Shown: positions 26,291-39,105, counted from the stretch's first letter. The stretch is 64,000 bases of DNA from Cenococcum geophilum 1.58 (GCA_001692895.1 KV748228.1:621344-685343); one strand, 5' to 3'. Notes: a model not told the origin generated them from the sequence alone. Program-made: numbers and translations.

Positions 26291-26618
26291 TTACGGCTGA
26301 CCACCGTATTAAAATTTATAGTGGTTAAGATGTTATAAAACTTTAACTAGCGGTTAAAGTTATCTAATTAGCTAAATTCTTGCCAAGAAACGCCATATAA
26401 ATTAATTTAGGTAGCAGTATAAAGTTCTACCGACTTTACTTACTAAACTAACTAATTAGGATTTTCTATGCCCGGTATAGAAAATCGCTATTAGCTTAGT
26501 TAAGGGCGGTAAGCGGAACTAATATCTTTGCGGTAAAAAAATAGGCAACCCTATACACTGCCTATTTTTAAGTTATTTATTTAATTTAGGGACTAAACTA
26601 TCTAGGGGAAAGGAGTAC

Positions 26619-26970
26619 TGTTACGCCACTAACCTAACGTATACTATTTTATACTGTCTTGTACTATTTCCTACTATTAGCTAGCCCACTACTAGCGACT
26701 TAGCGGCCGGCCCTACTATTTGTATACAATACCCCCTTTTTACCTTCTTCCCCTTTTTATACTATAACGTAGTTATTTAATCTACTTTATTGCAGCACTA
26801 TAATAATATATAACTAATAGTATAAGGATACGTTGTCTTACTATTTATTACTACTTTAGTCTTTAACCTTAGCCTTACTTATATCTACCTTCTCTTTATT
26901 TTATAATATTAGCGCTTAGGCTATCGGATTTATATACCTAATATATTATAGTAATAAAAATACTTTAACA
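26619..26970 (+). repeat. 3' LTR of Gypsy B
   Basis: It starts TGTTACGCCACTAACC directly after a polypurine tract. The end TACTTTAACA at 26970 is inferred from the TGTTA/TAACA inverted ends; no second copy is available, so the right boundary is uncertain. Confidence 0.55.
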
Positions 26971-27849
26971 CCGCACTGTTATTTAACGCTTAACTTAGTT
27001 TAGTAAAACAATTACTAAAAGATCTGCTTTTAGGGCGGCAAAATCTTAATAGCGCGGTTAGAGGGGAAGCTAATTTTATAAGCGGTTATAGTGTTGGGCC
27101 AAACGGCTTAATAGTCTTGGTATCTATAATATTTTTAGTTTTAGCTTAAATTGCAACTCTTAGAGGCTAGTTACTGATTCCGGTTTAGGATATAGGTTAA
27201 TTAGCCACTATAAAAAGGACATAATTTTAAAAACCAGATCCGGTTTTAAACTAGATTCTATTTTTAGGAATAGGTTAATTAACCGCTATAAAAAGAGGTT
27301 AACTATATCTGTATTTAGTATGTTAGGTTTAGCTTATTTTAGGACTAGCCACGTAATTATTTATTAGTACTTATATAACTAACCCCAGTTAACCTACTTA
27401 GGCCCTTTAGCCTCGCTATATAAGAGCCTTACGCGTTATAAAATAAACTAAAACTAATAGGCATAACTAGAAAACGCTGCCTCTTTGTACTTTTAGGTTA
27501 TTATAGCTTAGTATTTAACTAAGCTTTGCGAAGCCTTAGTTTAAGCTATATTAAATTAGCTTAACTTTTTTACGCCTAATTTTTAATCCTCCTAGCATTT
27601 GCTTATACCTTACTTCCTTCCTTATACTTTTCTCCTTAGCTATTTCCTTATTGCAAAACGCGCCTAATATATCCTTAACCTCTCTATACTTGCTTATATC
27701 TCTATTATTATACCATTTACCTTTTTAACATCCCCTTATTGCCTACCTACCCGCCTACTATATTAGCCCTCCTAATATAGCTCTTAGCGCGTTTTCCTAT
27801 AATAGCAAATCTCTTTAAATTAGAGATAATTAAAATAAAACCTATTAGA
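26971..27849. other. AT-rich region upstream of the FunK1 pseudogene
   Basis: No gene is seen. It holds an imperfect direct repeat: taggttaattagccactataaaaagg near 27190-27220 and taggttaattaaccgctataaaaagag near 27270-27300. It probably contains the former promoter of the kinase gene, but I cannot point to a start site. Confidence 0.4.
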
Positions 27850-28500
27850 GAGGGATTAAATAGTTTTTATAATTTATTTAACTCAATTTATAAAGATTTA
27901 GGTGTCTCTAACTCTTTAGATATATTACATTAAATAAGTAATAAAGGTAACTATTAATTTACCTAATATAAGCTCTATCTAACGCTCGTAGAACTAAAGG
28001 ATATTTTACTTAATTTAATACTTGCTCTATAGAGCCTTCCTACTTTTTATTTATTGCTATCTAATAGTGGCAATAAAAACCTCCTTAGTGATCTATTAAG
28101 ACTTAATTTAGTAGTTAACTCTAACGACTTTAACATTAAATAGTTCCTACCTCTCCTAAATGCAATCCTTTAAATTAAACCTAATAAGATTATTTAGGAA
28201 AAGGTATACGCTATTATTATAGAGTCTACACCTCCCCTTTAACTGCTACTACTCTATATTTAATAAACACTATATTTATATAATATAAGCAGCTTTACTA
28301 ATTTGTCTAAATATAGGAAATACATAGATTATCTTCTAAAGGAAAAGCTAGGCCCTCTTTATATGGGGATTCCTAGCTTATATAAAGCATTCTTTAGGGA
28401 AGTAGAAGGTCTTAAAGAGGTAAGCGCCGCCATTTTTAAAAAATATAAGGAAGGGGACAATCTACTATATGATAAGGGTGGCTAGCGTAACTGGCCTAAA
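27850..28500 (+). pseudogene. FunK1-type fungal protein kinase, N-terminal part
   Basis: Readable after allowing for stops: a stretch near 28100-28260 (FLPLLNAIL, EKVYAIIIESTPP), then SKYRKYIDYLLKEKLGPLY and GIPSLYKAFFREVEG from 28303, ending GGWRNWPKC at the insertion. This is the N-terminal pattern of FunK1, a kinase-like family expanded in many Pezizomycotina, as I recognise it from memory. Gypsy A3 splits it with duplication ctaaa, and the frame resumes at 36441. The 28303-28485 segment is still fully open. The start codon is not identifiable. Confidence 0.82.
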
Positions 28501-28935
28501 TGTTACGGACGCTTTAAGTACAATATTACGACTACTCGGAGAGGAGTTAGAAGAAGCTAGTTGGTTAATTTAGGTACGGTCTAGGATAGAGCCGGTAGAA
28601 CTATATAACGAGGAATAGTAACCGAGGTTATATAATATGCTACGTATTAAACAAGAGGAACGAGAGGAATAAGAGGAACTTACGTACCTTACGTATAAGA
28701 CGTATATTACGTATAAGAAGGATTTTATAGGAGTACGGTTGTGTATTTAAGGACCCTTAGTCCCTACCTAGATAGTTCCTTCCTTGTAGTAATTCTCAGA
28801 ATATAATTAAAGTTAATCTATTAGGCAACTACTCCACCAATTATTATTATCTTGTTAACTTCTATATTTGCATTTCCTATACACCTAGCCTAATAATAGG
28901 ACCCACTATAGTTCTTACTACAAGGTTCCGTTACA
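28501..28935 (+). repeat. 5' LTR of Gypsy A3
   Basis: It is 435 bp, TGTTACGGACGC...GGTTCCGTTACA. It is slightly longer than the 3' LTR (426 bp) through a small tandem insertion of an agaggaacgagaggaataag-type stretch near 28645-28680. Confidence 0.95.
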
Positions 28936-28980
28936 TAATTACTACCTAGTTACGGTATTAAATATAAAAAGTCGAATAAT

Positions 28981-31930
28981 ATGCCACCAAAAGCAGCCAC
29001 TATAACGCTATTAACGGCGGCAACTACTTTGAGGTTAGGTAACGACACTAGTATAGCAGATACTGACTTATAGCAACCTATAACGGTTAGATAGTTATAA
29101 GAAATAGTTAACTAGTTAATAGAAAATAATGTAACGTTGGAATAAAGGATTAACGGGATAGGCGCAGTAAAGGTTAAGTTACCATCAATTAAAAGGTACT
29201 TAGGAGAGAGATTAAAGCTTAAAAGATTTCTTACGTAAATGCACTTTAAGGTTACGTAGGAAGGAGCTAAGCTGGTAACACCTATGGATTAAATAGCGTA
29301 CGTAGGATTATTCTTAACAGGAAGAGCACTTAAATAGTTTAAGCCTTACCTTACGGAAATCTAGGCAAACGGAATAACGACTATAAACTAAGAGGTATGG
29401 TTTATATTCTTGAGCTAGAATAGATTTATAGAGCGACTTATACAAATATTCGGAGACCCGGAGGCAGCGACTATAGCGGAAAGAAAACTCTAAGACATTA
29501 TATAATAAACCTTAGTAATTAAGTATATAACGCAATTCTAGATATTAGCTATATAAGTTAAGTAGAATAATAGGGCGCTTATAGTATAGTATAAGTAAGG
29601 ACTTAAGGCTAAAGTCTAGGACGTAATTATCCTAATAGAAGATATGGGCACCCTAAGGGAACTAATAGATTANGNNATTAAGATTNANAATTAGATCTAC
29701 TAAAGGNAATAGGCTAAGANAGGCTAGGATAGAGTTCTATAGTTATATAAGGTGTAGAGTACGTAACAACCAAAGCTAAGTTAGAAACTATAGTATGGCG
29801 TAAAGCTAATAGACCTAAGTGGTACTAAAGAAGCCTATAAGAGATGGAGTAAAAAATTATAAAAACCTAGAGGTTAAGGATCTAGTAATTATAGGACTAA
29901 GGAGTAGAGGCTAAACTAGGGATCTTAGCAGTAGAAGATATTTAGGCGGACTCTATAGCAAAGTTAATAGTTTAGAGAGGGAGCTTATATAAATTGCGGA
30001 AAATAAGGTTACTTTGTAAGGGATTGTAAAGATAGTTAAAGATATTATGTAATAAAGGGAACCCGACTAATAGTAGAAGACATATATATATATAGAGGGA
30101 TAATAGTATACTATAAGGAATAAAAGAGTATTTAATTAGAAGTTTCGCGTTTTATTATAATAACGCATACCGAATTTATAAAGACGCTAAGTATAGCGTA
30201 AGCTATTGGCTATAAGAGCTATATTTAGCGGAATATAAAGGAACCAATAAACCAGTTCGCAGATTGGATATTAAGGATAATGACTTTAACGTAGGCGAAA
30301 CATTTTATAACGATAAGGTAATAAGGGCCGCTTACTAGGAGCGAGCAGACCTTAAAGATATTATACTAGAGGTAGAGGATAATACCACTATAGAATAGGG
30401 AATATTAGTAGGGATTAAGACCCTACTAGATACGATATCTATTGCTTTACGAGATGTAAGAGAAGTAGGGCAGTAAACTACTTCGGCACTCAATAAAGGC
30501 AAAAGGCTAAAGGCTTAAGATTCTTAAGACGAGATAAGAGATAACCAAGATTCTTAAGATAAGATGAGGTAAGCTTAAGGACCCATAACAGACGATAACC
30601 GATAGAGTAGAGCAGCAGCTTAGTTTAAAGATATACGAATAAGCTCGGGACAAAGTTTCCTATAGGCATAAGACTCTTAAGACGAGATAAGTGAGATTTA
30701 AGACTTTTAAGACGAGATGAGAACACTAAGTAAGCCTAGTTAAACTAAGGCAGGAGCTAAGCTTAAGTTAGAAGCAAGCTTAGGATTAAGAATCCTATAG
30801 GACTAAGACCTTAAGATACAAATAAGGACCATTAATGGGATTAGAGAATCCGCGGTATAAATAGTAACTAGACTAGGAGACAGATATATAGACCTAGAGG
30901 ACTTACTAGGAGAACGTAGTGTTCGGCCTAAAGATTAAAAAGTTAATACTAAGATTAAGAAGTAAGAGAACTTTAAGGATCTATCTGCGAGACGCAAACT
31001 AAAAAAAACTATGGAAGAGTTTAGACAAAGAATTATTATATAGCAAGAACAGAAACTAGATAAAAGATCTAGTATATTAAGACGTATAAAAGACAGAGTA
31101 CTAGTATAAAGAATTACTAATAGGCCTAGGGCAGGCATACTAAGAGCTAAGTAGCTTACCGAACTAGAATAAGAAGAGGATCTAGGAATTCCTACTAGGT
31201 TCAAAAAACGATATATAAAGGGCTGTTACAACATAGTAATAAGAAGATACTTTCTTACGGATAAACCGTATATACTTTAGCAGCTATACTAAAAGTGGTA
31301 TAGGCAACGACATAACGATAAGTAGGAAGATTTCTATATATAGTTGGACGAAAAAGTTATCTAAGACCACCCGATTACGGAAAAGGCCATAAATTATATT
31401 AAAGGAGCCTTAATTATAACATTAAAGGATCTAGAGGAGTGTTTAAAGGACTAAAGAAATAAAAGGCGTATCTTAGTACTCGCGAATAAAGTCGTAACGT
31501 TTAAATTAATATAAGAAAGGTTTAAACTTAAGAATAAAGACGAGCTAAGAGTTAACCTAAGACATTAAGTATATTATATATTGGTATAGATCGCATATAT
31601 AGATAATATATATAATATATATAAAGCACTAAAGGATAAGCACTAGAAATATCCTATAAGAATATATTAGTTAGTAGAAGAACAGAAGTATAGAAATGCT
31701 AAGTATATATATAATTAGCATCTAGTAGAAGTTTAGGAGTTAGGAGACTTAATACTTTAACTAGGAAGATTTCTTACGGAAGAATGCTTAGATAGACGAT
31801 AGTGGTAGAAATGCCTAAAGAATATGTATTTATAGTATATTAAAGATAAAAAGCGAACTAGGCATTAGCTAAAGAGCGAGCTAAGTGTATAAGGATTAAG
31901 TAGCTAATAGTTAGGAAAAGTAGAGGCCTA
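28981..31930 (+). pseudogene. Gypsy A3 gag with long C-terminal linker, RIP-inactivated
   Basis: ATG 28981 opens MPPKAATITLLTAATTLRL, followed by a gag capsid region to about 29750. A zinc knuckle at 29980-30030 reads Y-I-N-C-G-K-Q-G-Y-F-V-R-D-C, originally CX2CX4HX4C. ATG and knuckle are in frame (999 bases apart). From about 30220 to 31930 comes a linker of roughly 570 codons in another frame of this copy (same frame as gag in A2). It is lysine/arginine/glutamine rich, with QDSQDE-type repeats near 30520-30720 and helical stretches such as KRYIKGCYNIVIRRYFLTDK near 31210. I do not recognise the linker. Confidence 0.8.
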
Positions 31931-34900
31931 TAGGACCAGAGGGAACTAGTAGTAGAGCCTTAAACCCTTAAAGGAATTTAAGGACAACACCTAAATTTAT
32001 AAGTTAAGTGGCAAGATTAACAGTTTAAGGCATTAATAAATAGTGGAGCAATAAGAAACTATATCTCGCTAGTAGTAGTTAAAAAAATAGGGTTACCGTA
32101 TAGGAAAAAGGAGCAACCTTACTTATTAGTTACAATTTTAGAAGATCTAATAGCCTATAGAGGAGGGATTATTAATCTTAAAATAGGACCTATTTAGTTA
32201 ACCATTAAAGAGAGATAAATTAAGATGTCTTTTAATATAGTACTATTGGGGAATAATAAGGCAGTACTAGGAATGCCTTAGTTATAGAAATATAATCTAA
32301 AGATCAATTGGATTATAGGTTAAGTTAATATTAGAGATACTTAACGCCGTAAAATGCGATAGTAAACTAAGTTAGTATAGTACTAAGTTAGAGCGATATA
32401 CGAAGAGATAGAAAAAGGCTTAAGTTATATACTAAAAAGATACTATAAGTACGGTAAGAAACTATGGTTACTGAAAAGTAAAAAGCTATTAGAGTATATA
32501 GTATAAGACTATAAGATAGAGTTAGAACCAGAAATAAGTCTAAAGTTCTTTTTAATCTATAAGCTTACCAAAAAAGAAGGAAAAGCATTAAAAGAGTTTA
32601 TCTAGGAAAATCTATAAAAGGGATATATTAGACCATTATAGTTATTAGCGGGTTATCCAGTACTATTTATACTAAAGAAAAATAGCAAACTAAGACTGTG
32701 TATCGACTATAGATAGTTAAACAGCATTACTAGGAAGGATAGGTATTCTTTACCCTTAATTAGTGAAATCTAAGATAGGATAGGTAATGTGTAAATCTTT
32801 ATAAAGATAGATCTAAGATAGGCGTACCATTAGATTAGGATTAAGGAAGGCAACAAATAAAAGGCAGCCTTTAGGTTAAAGGAAGGACTGTATAAACTAT
32901 TAGTTATGCAATTTAGGCTTATAAATATACTAGCAACGTTTTAGAAGCGTATTAATAATATATTAGGAGAATACTTAGATGAATTTATTATAGTATATCT
33001 TAACGATATTATTATCTACTTAATAACTAAGGAAGAATATAGAGAACACATTAAATAGGTCTTAAAGAGACTATAAGAAGAATAGATGCTAGTAGTAATT
33101 AAGAAATACAAGTTCTTTACCAAAAAGACCAATTTTATTAGATTTATTATTAAACTAGGCTAACTTAGTATAGATCTAAAGAAGATTAAGGCTATAGTAA
33201 ATTGGTAAGAACCAGAAAATATTATATAGTTAAGATTGTTTTTAGGGTTTTGCAATTACTACAAAAGGTTTATAGCGCAATAGTTAAAGAATATTAAACT
33301 ATTTACGCGACTAATAAAGAAAGAAGAACTATAGGTATAGAGAGAAAAATAGTAGAAACTATTTAAATAAGTTAAGGAGTTATTTACCTAGGAGCTAGTT
33401 CTTAAGATCTATTAACTAGGACTAGAGACGGTTATAAAAACGAATACATTGGACTATATACTAGGGGTATACTTTATATAGAAATATTAAGATAGATGGC
33501 ACCTAGTGGCATATTATAGTCGGAAGATAATACTATTAGAGTTAAACTATAACATTTATAATAAGGAGTTGTTAGGTATAGTTACAGTACTAAAGAAATA
33601 AAAAGCATTTTTATAAGGTATAGAGAAACTATTTATAGTAAAAACGGATTATAAGAACCTAATAGGATTCCTAACAACGAAGGAACTTAACTAAAAATAG
33701 GTTAAATGGGCAGAGATGCTTATAAAATACTATTTTAAGATTTAGTATATTAAGGGTACAGACAACATATAAGTAAATGCTCTAAGTTATAAAGCTAAAC
33801 TACGGAACGATAAAAAGCCATTAGGGGCTTTACTGCGAAAAGATATAGATGGACTGATTAGGTATAATTACCTAAAGATTATAGCAACTTAAGAAGAGCT
33901 AAAGAAAATCTACGAGTTATTAAAAAGCTTTTAGGTATAAAGAATTCTAAAAGTATAGCTAGAAGATCTATAAACGGATATATATAAAAACTAAGAAGTA
34001 AAGTATATCCTAAGAAGTATAGTAGAGCAATTTATGGAATATTTCTATAAGGGATTAACTTAAGGATATAATGGAGCTAGGGGCTTAGTGTTAAAACTTT
34101 AGAAGGAATATATTATTAATAGAATCTAGGGCTTAGTAAGAAAAGTTATAAAGGAATGTCTAGATTGCTAAAGAAATAAACTAATAAGGTATAGGCTATA
34201 TAGAGGGCTATAACCTATTAAAATACTAGAGAGACTATAGGAGGTTATATTATAGGACTTTATTATTAAGTTGCTAAAGTTAAAAGATTCTATTACTAGA
34301 TAAGATTATAACGTAATCTTAATAATAGTAGACAAGCTTATAAAGTGGGGATACTTTATAGTATATACAGAAGAAATATTAGTAGAAGAAGTTGCTAGAA
34401 TCTATATTAAAGAAGTATTTATAAGGCACGGGGTACTAGGTGGGATTATATTGGGTAGGGGTTTAAGATTTATAGTAGCATTTTAGGAGGTATTCTTAGC
34501 GGAATAAGGAGTTTAAGCAGCAACTTTTACCGCATATTATCCGCAGATAGACGGTTAAATAGAAAGATTAAATTAGACGCTAGAGCAGTATCTAAGGTAT
34601 TATATTAATTACGCACAGAATAATTAGGTATCGCTATTACTAATTATATAGTTTATATACAATATAACGCCATAGGAAGGTATAGGTATATTACTATTTA
34701 AGGCAAATTACGGATATAAGCTAAGAATATTATTGTTACTATAATAAGTAAAAAAACAAGTAGTATAGCTAAAGAGAGAATAAAGACGTTAATAAATCTT
34801 TATATAGACCTTATAGAATTAGTAAAAGGAGTATAAAAGAGAATAAAAAAGTATTATAATACTAGGAGATCTAAGGGACTAGATCTTAAGGAGGGAGATA

Positions 34901-36014
34901 AAGTATAGCTACTATATAAAAATTTTAAGAGTTAATAACTAAGTAAGAAGTTAGACTATGTTAGACTAAAACCTTTTAAAATTAAGTAAAGGATTTCACC
35001 AGTTACGTTTAGGTTAAACCTATTAGCTAAGATAAAAATCTACCCTATATAGTATATCGCAATACTAGAGCTAGTATACGGGAATGTTAAGCTACCGGTT
35101 TATAAAGTAGACATATATAGAGGGTAAGAAGAAGACAAATAGTAAGTTTCGAAGATTGTTAATTATAAGAATATTAATAATAAAATATAGTATAAGATTA
35201 AGTAAATAGGCTATAATAAGACTACCTAGGAGCTACTAGAGAATTTAAAGAATGCTATAAGAAAGGTATAGGAGTATTAAAAGAAATTAGGTTAGGTAGT
35301 ATTAATAAAAAAGGATCGCTAAAGAATAAGTTACCTAAGGGGGACCTAAGAAGAGTAGTTGCCGAAGTACTTAAATCTGTTTCCTTCTCTATTAGAAGAG
35401 AATCTGTTCTTTTATTACTAAGTTCCTATAAACCTTATTTTATAAGTTTCTACTCCTTAAAACGGACCTTTTTATAAACCTTCTTAAGACGAAGTAAATA
35501 AGTAGATGCCGTAATATAAGCATTTAAGGCCTTCTATTCTGCATTATAAGAACATTTTAACTTAGTAAGGGCTTAAAATAGTTTACTATTTAGCCGCGTA
35601 GTAGTAAATTAAATATAAGACCCTAAGATAAATTAATTAGGGAACCAGACAACTATTAAGAGTAATAGGTTATGTATATTTAGTATTAGAGGTAGAGTAA
35701 ACATTATAGGATAAATAAATATTTGCTTTAGTACACTTTAAATAAGAAAACGGTTATTATAAAGATAGGTTCGCTAATATAATATAAACTAACCCCTCTT
35801 TTAAAAAGCGAGAATATGGAGACAGTATAATCTTACTAAGAGATAATATTACAGCAATAGTGCGAGCACGACATTAGGCGTATAAAGAAGAAATTGCTTT
35901 AGGTATAATAAGTAACAATATTAACTAAATTAATTAGACGGATATTACACCTCTAGTAAACAACTTAGAGATATTAGGGATCTTTAAGGACGAAGATAAA
36001 GAGGAGGGAAATAG
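31931..36014 (+). pseudogene. Gypsy A3 pol (PR, RT, RNase H, IN, chromodomain), RIP-inactivated
   Basis: The protease near 32033 reads LINSGAIRNYIS (catalytic Asp to Asn). RT runs about 32500-33300 with YxDD near 32993 as VYLNDI. RNase H runs about 33400-33800. The integrase core is about 34250-34780 (D-F-I-I-K near 34257; NGW/DG region near 34550). The chromodomain is about 35140-35285. Protease and RT share one frame; relative to the preceding linker this is a -1 step, also seen in A2. The frame continues through a C-terminal extension of about 240 codons to the 3' LTR. Confidence 0.88.
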
Positions 36015-36440
36015 TGTTATGGACGCTTTAAGTATAATATTATAACTACTTAGAGAGGAGTCGGAAGAAGCTAGTTAGTTAATTTAGGTATAGTTTAGAA
36101 TAGAGCTGGTAGAACTATATAACGAGGAATGGTAACTAAGGTTATATAATATGCTATATATTAAACAAGAGAAACAAGAGGAACTTACGTACCTTATGTA
36201 TAAGACGTATATTATATATAAAAAGGATTTTATAGGAGTATGGTTATATATTTAAGGACCCTTAGTCCCTACCTAGATAGTTCCTTCCTTATAGTAATTC
36301 TTAAAATATAATTAGAGTTAATCTATTAGGCAACCACTCCACCAGTTATTATTATCTTATTAACTTCTATATTTGCATTTCCTACACAACTAGCCCAATA
36401 ATAGGACCTACCGTAGTTCTTGCTATAAGGTTCCGTTACA
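36015..36440 (+). repeat. 3' LTR of Gypsy A3
   Basis: It starts TGTTATGGACGC and ends GGTTCCGTTACA, followed by ctaaa. It differs from the 5' LTR mainly by transitions. Confidence 0.95.
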
Positions 36441-38170
36441 CTAAAAGTGTAAAGTAGATTAATATCCTAGAGTGGTTTAATAACCTAATTAAATTATTTT
36501 TAGGCTTTATAGAGGAGTATAGGTCCGCCTTAAAGATATAATAAACGCTTATTATATACACAAAGCAGCCCTTATAAGGGTCTACAGTAAAGTAAAAGCT
36601 AAATATTAGTTTTATAGATAATTTAATAGCTAGCAAAAGCTTTTAATACTATTAGTTATATATACTTATACTAGGAGAGCTAAAGAGTAATCTAAATACT
36701 AATATAGCCTTATAGGTATAGTTTAATTTAGAAAAATATATAAGAGAGGTCTTTGCCACTTAGGACACTCGTTGCTTTATCCTAGGCTTTACCCTTTATA
36801 GATCTATTATATAGCTATAGGAGTATAACCGGGTAGAAGGCATTATATTATTACTATTTAATATTAATAAAGACAGACTATAATTTACCTTTATAATATT
36901 GGGATTTTTCTAAATAAATAAGGAGCAGCTTAGGTTTAACCCTACTATTCTAATATTAGATAGTAAATAGTATATTAAAATTATACGTAACGGCTAGACT
37001 AAGCGTCTTATCCTTAACAAATCTATAAAGTAGGCACGCTATATTACTAGTTAAGCGACTACTTACTAGAAAGTATACTATAAGGGGGACACCTCTAAGA
37101 TACCCCTTATTATTAAAGACTTGTAATAGTACCTATAGCGTAAAGAAGAAGGTAAACTGCTATATAAGGTAACGGAGAAAAAAGTAGTTAATATAGCTAG
37201 GTACTATTACTATAAGACAGTTTATATAGGCGGTAAAGAAGAAAATATTTGCAATAACGTCCGTAAGGGGCTAGATATTATAAAAGCAACAAACTATAAG
37301 CTAAAAGACTTAATAATGCCTCTAAAATTAGTTAAAGTAAAAATTAGTATAAGAAAAGGCTAAAGTTTTAGTAGAAAGAGGTCGTCTAGCTATACTAACA
37401 CCCTATTACCGCTTAGTAAGCGTATATATTTAGGCTCTCCGCCTAAAGGTAGAAGGCGCCCTAAAACCCTAAATTAAGTATATTAACGCGTTATTACTAG
37501 GGACTACAGAAAGCCTCTTTATAAGGTAAGCTCTTAGGCTGCAATACTTACTATATTAAAGGGTAGTATTAAAAGATATAAGTCTTTATATACGCGGGCT
37601 AGTATTATCTAATATAATATTTTAATAGGAAACCTTATAATGAATAAGAAAGACAATAATCCTTCTTAGCTAGTATTTTTAATTAACTTCGACCTTATAA
37701 TTAAGGAGTAGTAAAAAGGGCCTTTAAGAACGCGGGGTAAGACCAGCATAAAAGCGTTTATAGCGATTAGAGTACTCCTAGGCAAGATATACTTAGCTTA
37801 GTATAATTTTAAGTTGTTTTTTTAGATTCTATTCTAGATATATATTTACTATAATAGACCTAATAAAAAAGGTAACGTTGTTAATAGGTTTAATAAGTGG
37901 AATTCTATAGATATAGAAGAGCTAGCTAAAATAAAAAAAGGGGCAGTAGCTAATAAAGAGGATTTTCCCAAGACTGTAGGTAATAACTTTTTACTATAAT
38001 ATTAGCCACTAATCTCTTAGGTTAATAGATTGCGGAAGGTAGTATTTTTAGACAGTAGAAGGCGAAAGGGAAAGGATAAAAAACTTCCTTCTTAAATAAA
38101 GGAAGTGCTTTAAAAAGTAAGGAAGGATTTAAAGGTACTAGCAGAGTAGATAAAATAATATTTTATTACT
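36441..38170 (+). pseudogene. FunK1-type fungal protein kinase, kinase-domain part
   Basis: This continues the same gene after Gypsy A3. Seen in order: ILGELKSN near 36670; REVFAT then FILGFTLYRS near 36745-36800; GFFQINKEQLRFNPTI near 36903; LIIKDLQQYLQRKEEGKL near 37110; the catalytic loop near 37608-37650 reading QYNILIGNLIMNKKDNNPS, in place of FunK1's HCDIS-type loop, the Asp being Asn; the DFG-equivalent near 37683 (INFDLIIKEQQ); GKTSIKAFIAI; FNKWNSIDIEELAKIKKG near 37890; and YQPLISQVNRLRKVVF near 38005. RIP stops and lost catalytic Asp make it a pseudogene. The 3' limit is approximate. Confidence 0.87.
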
Positions 38171-38474
38171 CTTTTACTATATAAGTAAAGTTTTACGGAG
38201 ATTCTAGCGGCTAAGGTTAAGTAGTAGCCTTAGTTAAAACGTATATAAAATAGCGTAGGGCGAGTTATCTAAGCTAAATAAATTTAGGAAAGTAGATAAC
38301 CTAATCTTTTACTAGGTCCCTATACCTTACTATCTTATATAGACTTTATATTTTTATAAAATTCTATAAAACACGTAATCTACTTCCTAGCCTATTAGAA
38401 GCCGACTTATACTGCCTAAATAGAGGCAGTAAAAGAGTTAATCTCTTTTTTTTTTATAACTAATTTCCTACTTA
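38171..38474. other. 3' flank of FunK1, no separate gene
   Basis: RIP-degraded sequence where the kinase frame fades out. A few open stretches continue (for example QSFTEILAAKVK near 38190) but I cannot assign them. Confidence 0.35.
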
Positions 38475-38985
38475 AATAAATCCCCTATAGGAGCCAATAC
38501 CTACATATTTCGCCGCCCTATAGAAACGAATCCCCTACTCTAATAAATCCCCTACTTTAATAAATCCCTTACTTTAGCAAATCCCCTATAGGTACTAATG
38601 CCTATATATTCTACCGCCCTATAGGAATTAATTCCCTACGGCTTATATTCCCCTATACTTTTTACTCCCTTATAGAAACTATTAGCTACGTCTTTTACTA
38701 TAGAACAAATCCCCTATAAATTCCATTTCTATATATAGTAACTATATCTTCTACTACCTTATAAGAACTATACTCTACAGCTCCTACTTCTATATGGCTT
38801 TTACTTCCCTATAAAAATTAATAGCAATTTCTTCTACTCCCCTATAAAAACTAATCTCTTATAGTTTATGTTCTCTATAGGGATTAATACCCGCCTTCTT
38901 TATTACCTTATAGCTTTTAATTCCTTATAGGAACTAACGCTTATATCTTTTACTCCCTTATAGGAACTAATGCCTTATAGCTTCT
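38475..38985. repeat. degenerate minisatellite with core cccctatagg(a)actaat
   Basis: A core cccctataggaactaat or a variant recurs more than ten times at uneven spacing of about 30-60 bases, mixed with taaatcccctactt units near 38530-38590. No gene is seen. Confidence 0.7.
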
Positions 38986-39105
38986 ATTATTCTATTTCTA
39001 GATCTATAAGTAATTCGCCCGCGCTATAGCCTACTATATAGGCCTTAGTATTATAAGAGTAAGTAAGTAATTTTAAGAAAATAGTAAGTAATAATGCTAT
39101 AGCTA

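Larger units (their letters stand above)
24076..26970 (+). mobile_element. Gypsy B, 3' half of an unrelated Gypsy element
   Basis: It begins abruptly inside RNase H at the broken end of Gypsy A2, continues through integrase and chromodomain, and ends with a polypurine tract (ggggaaaggagtac) and an LTR at about 26619-26970. There is no 5' LTR and no target duplication at the left junction, so the join with A2 looks like a deletion or recombination, not an insertion. n bases occur near 25065-25077. Confidence 0.82.
28501..36440 (+). mobile_element. Gypsy A3, complete chromodomain LTR retrotransposon
   Basis: This complete 7940-bp element has LTRs at 28501-28935 and 36015-36440 and perfect 5-bp target duplications ctaaa at 28496-28500 and 36441-36445. 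It inserted into the FunK1 pseudogene. Order: LTR, gag with zinc knuckle, long linker, protease, RT, RNase H, integrase, chromodomain, C-terminal extension, LTR. It is the reference copy for A1, A2 and A4. n bases lie near 29673-29720. Confidence 0.96.

Noticed and set aside
26971..27849. Possible second LTR or small gene before FunK1
   Set aside because: No TG...CA pair with target duplication and no readable frame was found.
30935..31204. 89-codon minus-strand open frame with hydrophobic look
   Set aside because: It is antisense to the gag linker of Gypsy A3. The hydrophobic character comes from lysine and glutamate codons read backwards.
38475..38985. Possible CRISPR-like array of spaced repeats
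   Set aside because: Core copies vary in sequence and spacing and the genome is fungal; it is a decayed minisatellite.
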